Notes under the pieces: generated by a model
Told to the model about the DNA's origin: nothing
The model's database searches: none
What the model saw: the letters and a program-made list of their open reading frames with translations, nothing else
Origin: Acidobacteriota bacterium
GTDB taxonomy: Bacteria > Acidobacteriota > Vicinamibacteria > Fen-336
Direction: 5' to 3'
DNA: 64,000 nt
Assembly: GCA_011526565.1 (NCBI GenBank)
Contig: WYBL01000082.1
Coordinates: 1 to 64,000, forward strand
In this document: positions 62,838 through 64,000 of the stretch, in pieces
Numbering within the stretch: position 1 is the stretch's first letter
Layout: every line of letters starts with the position of its first letter
Position numbers and translations under genes: made by a program

Positions 62838-63536
62838 TCAGGACAGCTCGCCCTTGTCGAGGTGGAAGGTGACCTGGGCGCGGGCGGCGGCCCGCGGGTC
62901 GTGGGTCACCATCAGCACGGTCTTGCCGAACTCGGCGACCAGGTGGTGGAGCATCTCCAGGATCTCGTCCGCGCTGTGGCGGTCGAGGTCGCCCGTGGGC
63001 TCGTCGCACAGCAGGAACGTGGGGTCGGCGACGATCGCCCGCGCGATCGCCACCCGCTGCTGCTGGCCGCCCGACAGCTCGCGCGGCTTGTGGTCCAGGC
63101 GGTCCGCGAGACCGACGACCCGCAACGCGGTCGCCACCCGCTCGCGGCGATCGGCCTTCGACAGCGGCAACAGCAGCAGCGGCAGCTCGACGTTGCGGAA
63201 GGCCGACAGCACCGGGATCAGGTTGTACATCTGGAACACGAAGCCGACGTGCCGCGCGCGCCAGGCCGTGAGGCGGGCCCGCGACAGCGCGGTGATCGCG
63301 TCCCCGGCGACCCGGATCGTGCCGGCGGTCGGCACGTCGAGGCCGCCGATCAGGTTGAGCAGCGTGCTCTTGCCGGAACCCGACGGCCCCATCAGCGCGA
63401 CGAACTCGCCACGCTCGACGTCGAGGTTGACGTCGGTCAGCACGTGGAGATCCTCGCTGCCGCGGCGGTAGCCCTTGGCCACCCCGCGCAGGCAGATGAG
63501 CGCTTCCGACCGTGCGGTCGAGCCGACCCTGGCCAT
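62838..63536 (-). CDS. ABC transporter ATP-binding protein (MacB/LolD type)
   Basis: A 232-residue ATPase with [52 protein letters not shown] and LLCDEPTGDLD. It is the first gene of a minus-strand run of six (ATPase, two permeases, NmrA-like, mutM, HD protein). It ends one base before the next gene. Confidence 0.93.
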   Translation of the reverse strand: MARVGSTARSEALICLRGVAKGYRRGSEDLHVLTDVNLDVERGEFVALMGPSGSGKSTLLNLIGGLDVPTAGTIRVAGDAITALSRARLTAWRARHVGFVFQMYNLIPVLSAFRNVELPLLLLPLSKADRRERVATALRVVGLADRLDHKPRELSGGQQQRVAIARAIVADPTFLLCDEPTGDLDRHSADEILEMLHHLVAEFGKTVLMVTHDPRAAARAQVTFHLDKGELS

Positions 63537-63643
63537 GGGCCGCGATCCTACCGCCGATCGGAAAGGGCTTGCATTCGCCCCCGGGACGACCCATCTTGAA
63601 GGTGTCAGGACGAACGAGGGTCAAGCTCGGAGGTCCATTGGCC

Positions 63644-63745
63644 ATGGAGGGTCCCCCCGACCAGTGCGGGCCCCGTGGAGGACGGCGGGGCCGTAAGAGG
63701 ACGGAGCGGACCGGGCTCGTCCTCGCCCGGTGTTCGTTGACATGA
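63644..63745 (+). CDS. Possible 33-residue leader peptide
   Basis: An ORF starts at ATG 63644 with GGAGG about ten bases upstream and stops at TGA 63745, inside the leader that ends in the terminator. It begins MEGPPDQCGPRGGRRGRKR and is rich in Arg and Gly. It could be an attenuator peptide, but may be a chance frame in GC-rich sequence. Confidence 0.22.
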   Translation: MEGPPDQCGPRGGRRGRKRTERTGLVLARCSLT

Positions 63746-63788
63746 GAACCCCCGCCCCCGGGGCGGGGCGCGAGATGGAACCTCGCAG

Positions 63789-63824
63789 GGCCCGGCAGCG
63801 CTTCGCAGGCTGCCGGGCCTTTTT
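63789..63824 (+). terminator. Intrinsic terminator upstream of the BtpA gene
   Basis: An 11-bp perfect stem, GGCCCGGCAGC (63789-63799) with GCTGCCGGGCC (63809-63819), a nine-base loop and five T. It is oriented to stop + strand transcription before the BtpA start at 63851. Confidence 0.85.
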
Positions 63825-63850
63825 CGTGCTGTGCTAACGTCGCGCCCGGC

Positions 63851-64000
63851 ATGGACCAGCGTGGCCTCGTCCCGGCGCTCTTCGGCGTGCCCCGCGCGCT
63901 GATCGGGATGCTCCACGCGGGAGCGCTCCCCGGCGCTCCCCTCTCCTCCGATCCCGTCGGCGCCTCGTGCGAGCGGGCCGTGGCCGAAGCCCGACTCCTG
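63851..64000 (+). CDS. BtpA-family protein, N-terminal part (3' end outside window)
   Basis: The first 50 codons of a gene cut by the window end. The sequence FGVPRALIGMLHAGALPGAP, then a helix CERAVAEARLL, matches the start of BtpA/SgcQ-type TIM-barrel proteins, in which an IGM(V/L)H segment opens the barrel. BtpA was linked to photosystem I assembly in cyanobacteria, but most bacterial members are uncharacterised. It lies behind an intrinsic terminator, so expression is probably controlled by read-through. Confidence 0.72.
   Translation, partial: MDQRGLVPALFGVPRALIGMLHAGALPGAPLSSDPVGASCERAVAEARLL

Larger units (their letters stand above)
63537..63850 (+). other. Leader region upstream of the BtpA gene
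   Basis: A 314-bp gap. A TTGCAT/CATCTT pair with a 17-base spacer (63569-63597 region) is a possible + strand promoter. A GC hairpin CCCCGCCCC/GGGGCGGGG (63750-63768) precedes an intrinsic terminator. Downstream the gene starts only 27 bases past the U-tract, so most transcripts may stop unless the terminator is prevented from forming. Confidence 0.4.

Overview
The window is GC-rich bacterial chromosome (roughly 70% GC by eye) from a diderm: it encodes an LptE lipoprotein, an LptF/LptG permease, several lipobox proteins and an outer-membrane-like beta protein. The mix of secreted peptidases (M55, M28, M1, P1), GH57, many FtsX-type exporters, DinB proteins and a fused LptF-LptG suggests Acidobacteriota or a neighbouring phylum. 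That assignment is inference from gene content, not a phylogenetic result. GTG and TTG starts are frequent.

Left region (1-24.3 kb) is core housekeeping, almost all on the + strand. It holds fatty acid synthesis (fabG end, acpP, fabF), the electron-transfer flavoprotein pair with its quinone reductase, a histone-deacetylase-like amidohydrolase, leuS-lptE-holA, murJ with divergent rpsT, a beta-barrel-like protein, a Xer recombinase, metK, a secreted PHP protein, a fused LptF-LptG on the minus strand, a GH57 enzyme and thrB-thrC.

Junction (24.3-25.3 kb) is the strangest non-coding stretch. It contains a 28-bp dif-like Xer site, a consensus sigma-70 promoter driving a short terminator-ended transcript with a possible 23-codon leader, tRNA-like fossils, and an array of hairpins ending in a dispersed repeat also found at 17.3 kb. 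The + strand bias of the left region is lost to the right of this point, which fits a replication terminus.

Right region (25.3-64 kb) is accessory and mixed in strand. It holds a slipin and a peptidase pair; a PadR-HAAS/RDD-ABC-permease/M1 operon with a palindromic operator; a WYL regulator whose operator is repeated in front of a lipoprotein and a methyltransferase-DinB pair; a two-gene locus of a zinc-hook ATPase and a small helical partner, which looks like an RloC-like defence or RNA-targeting system; an ABC-2 exporter with RarD; a P1 peptidase, a sterol-desaturase-like hydroxylase and a PQQ-propeller/dead-esterase fusion; divergent PilZ and cyclic-nucleotide-binding proteins ahead of an AttEFGH-like exporter with a lipocalin-like lipoprotein; a leaderless TetR operon; and a minus-strand run of a MacB-like exporter, an NmrA-like protein, mutM and an HD protein. 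The window ends in the start of a BtpA-family gene behind a leader with an intrinsic terminator.

No CRISPR array, transposase, rRNA or intact prophage was seen.
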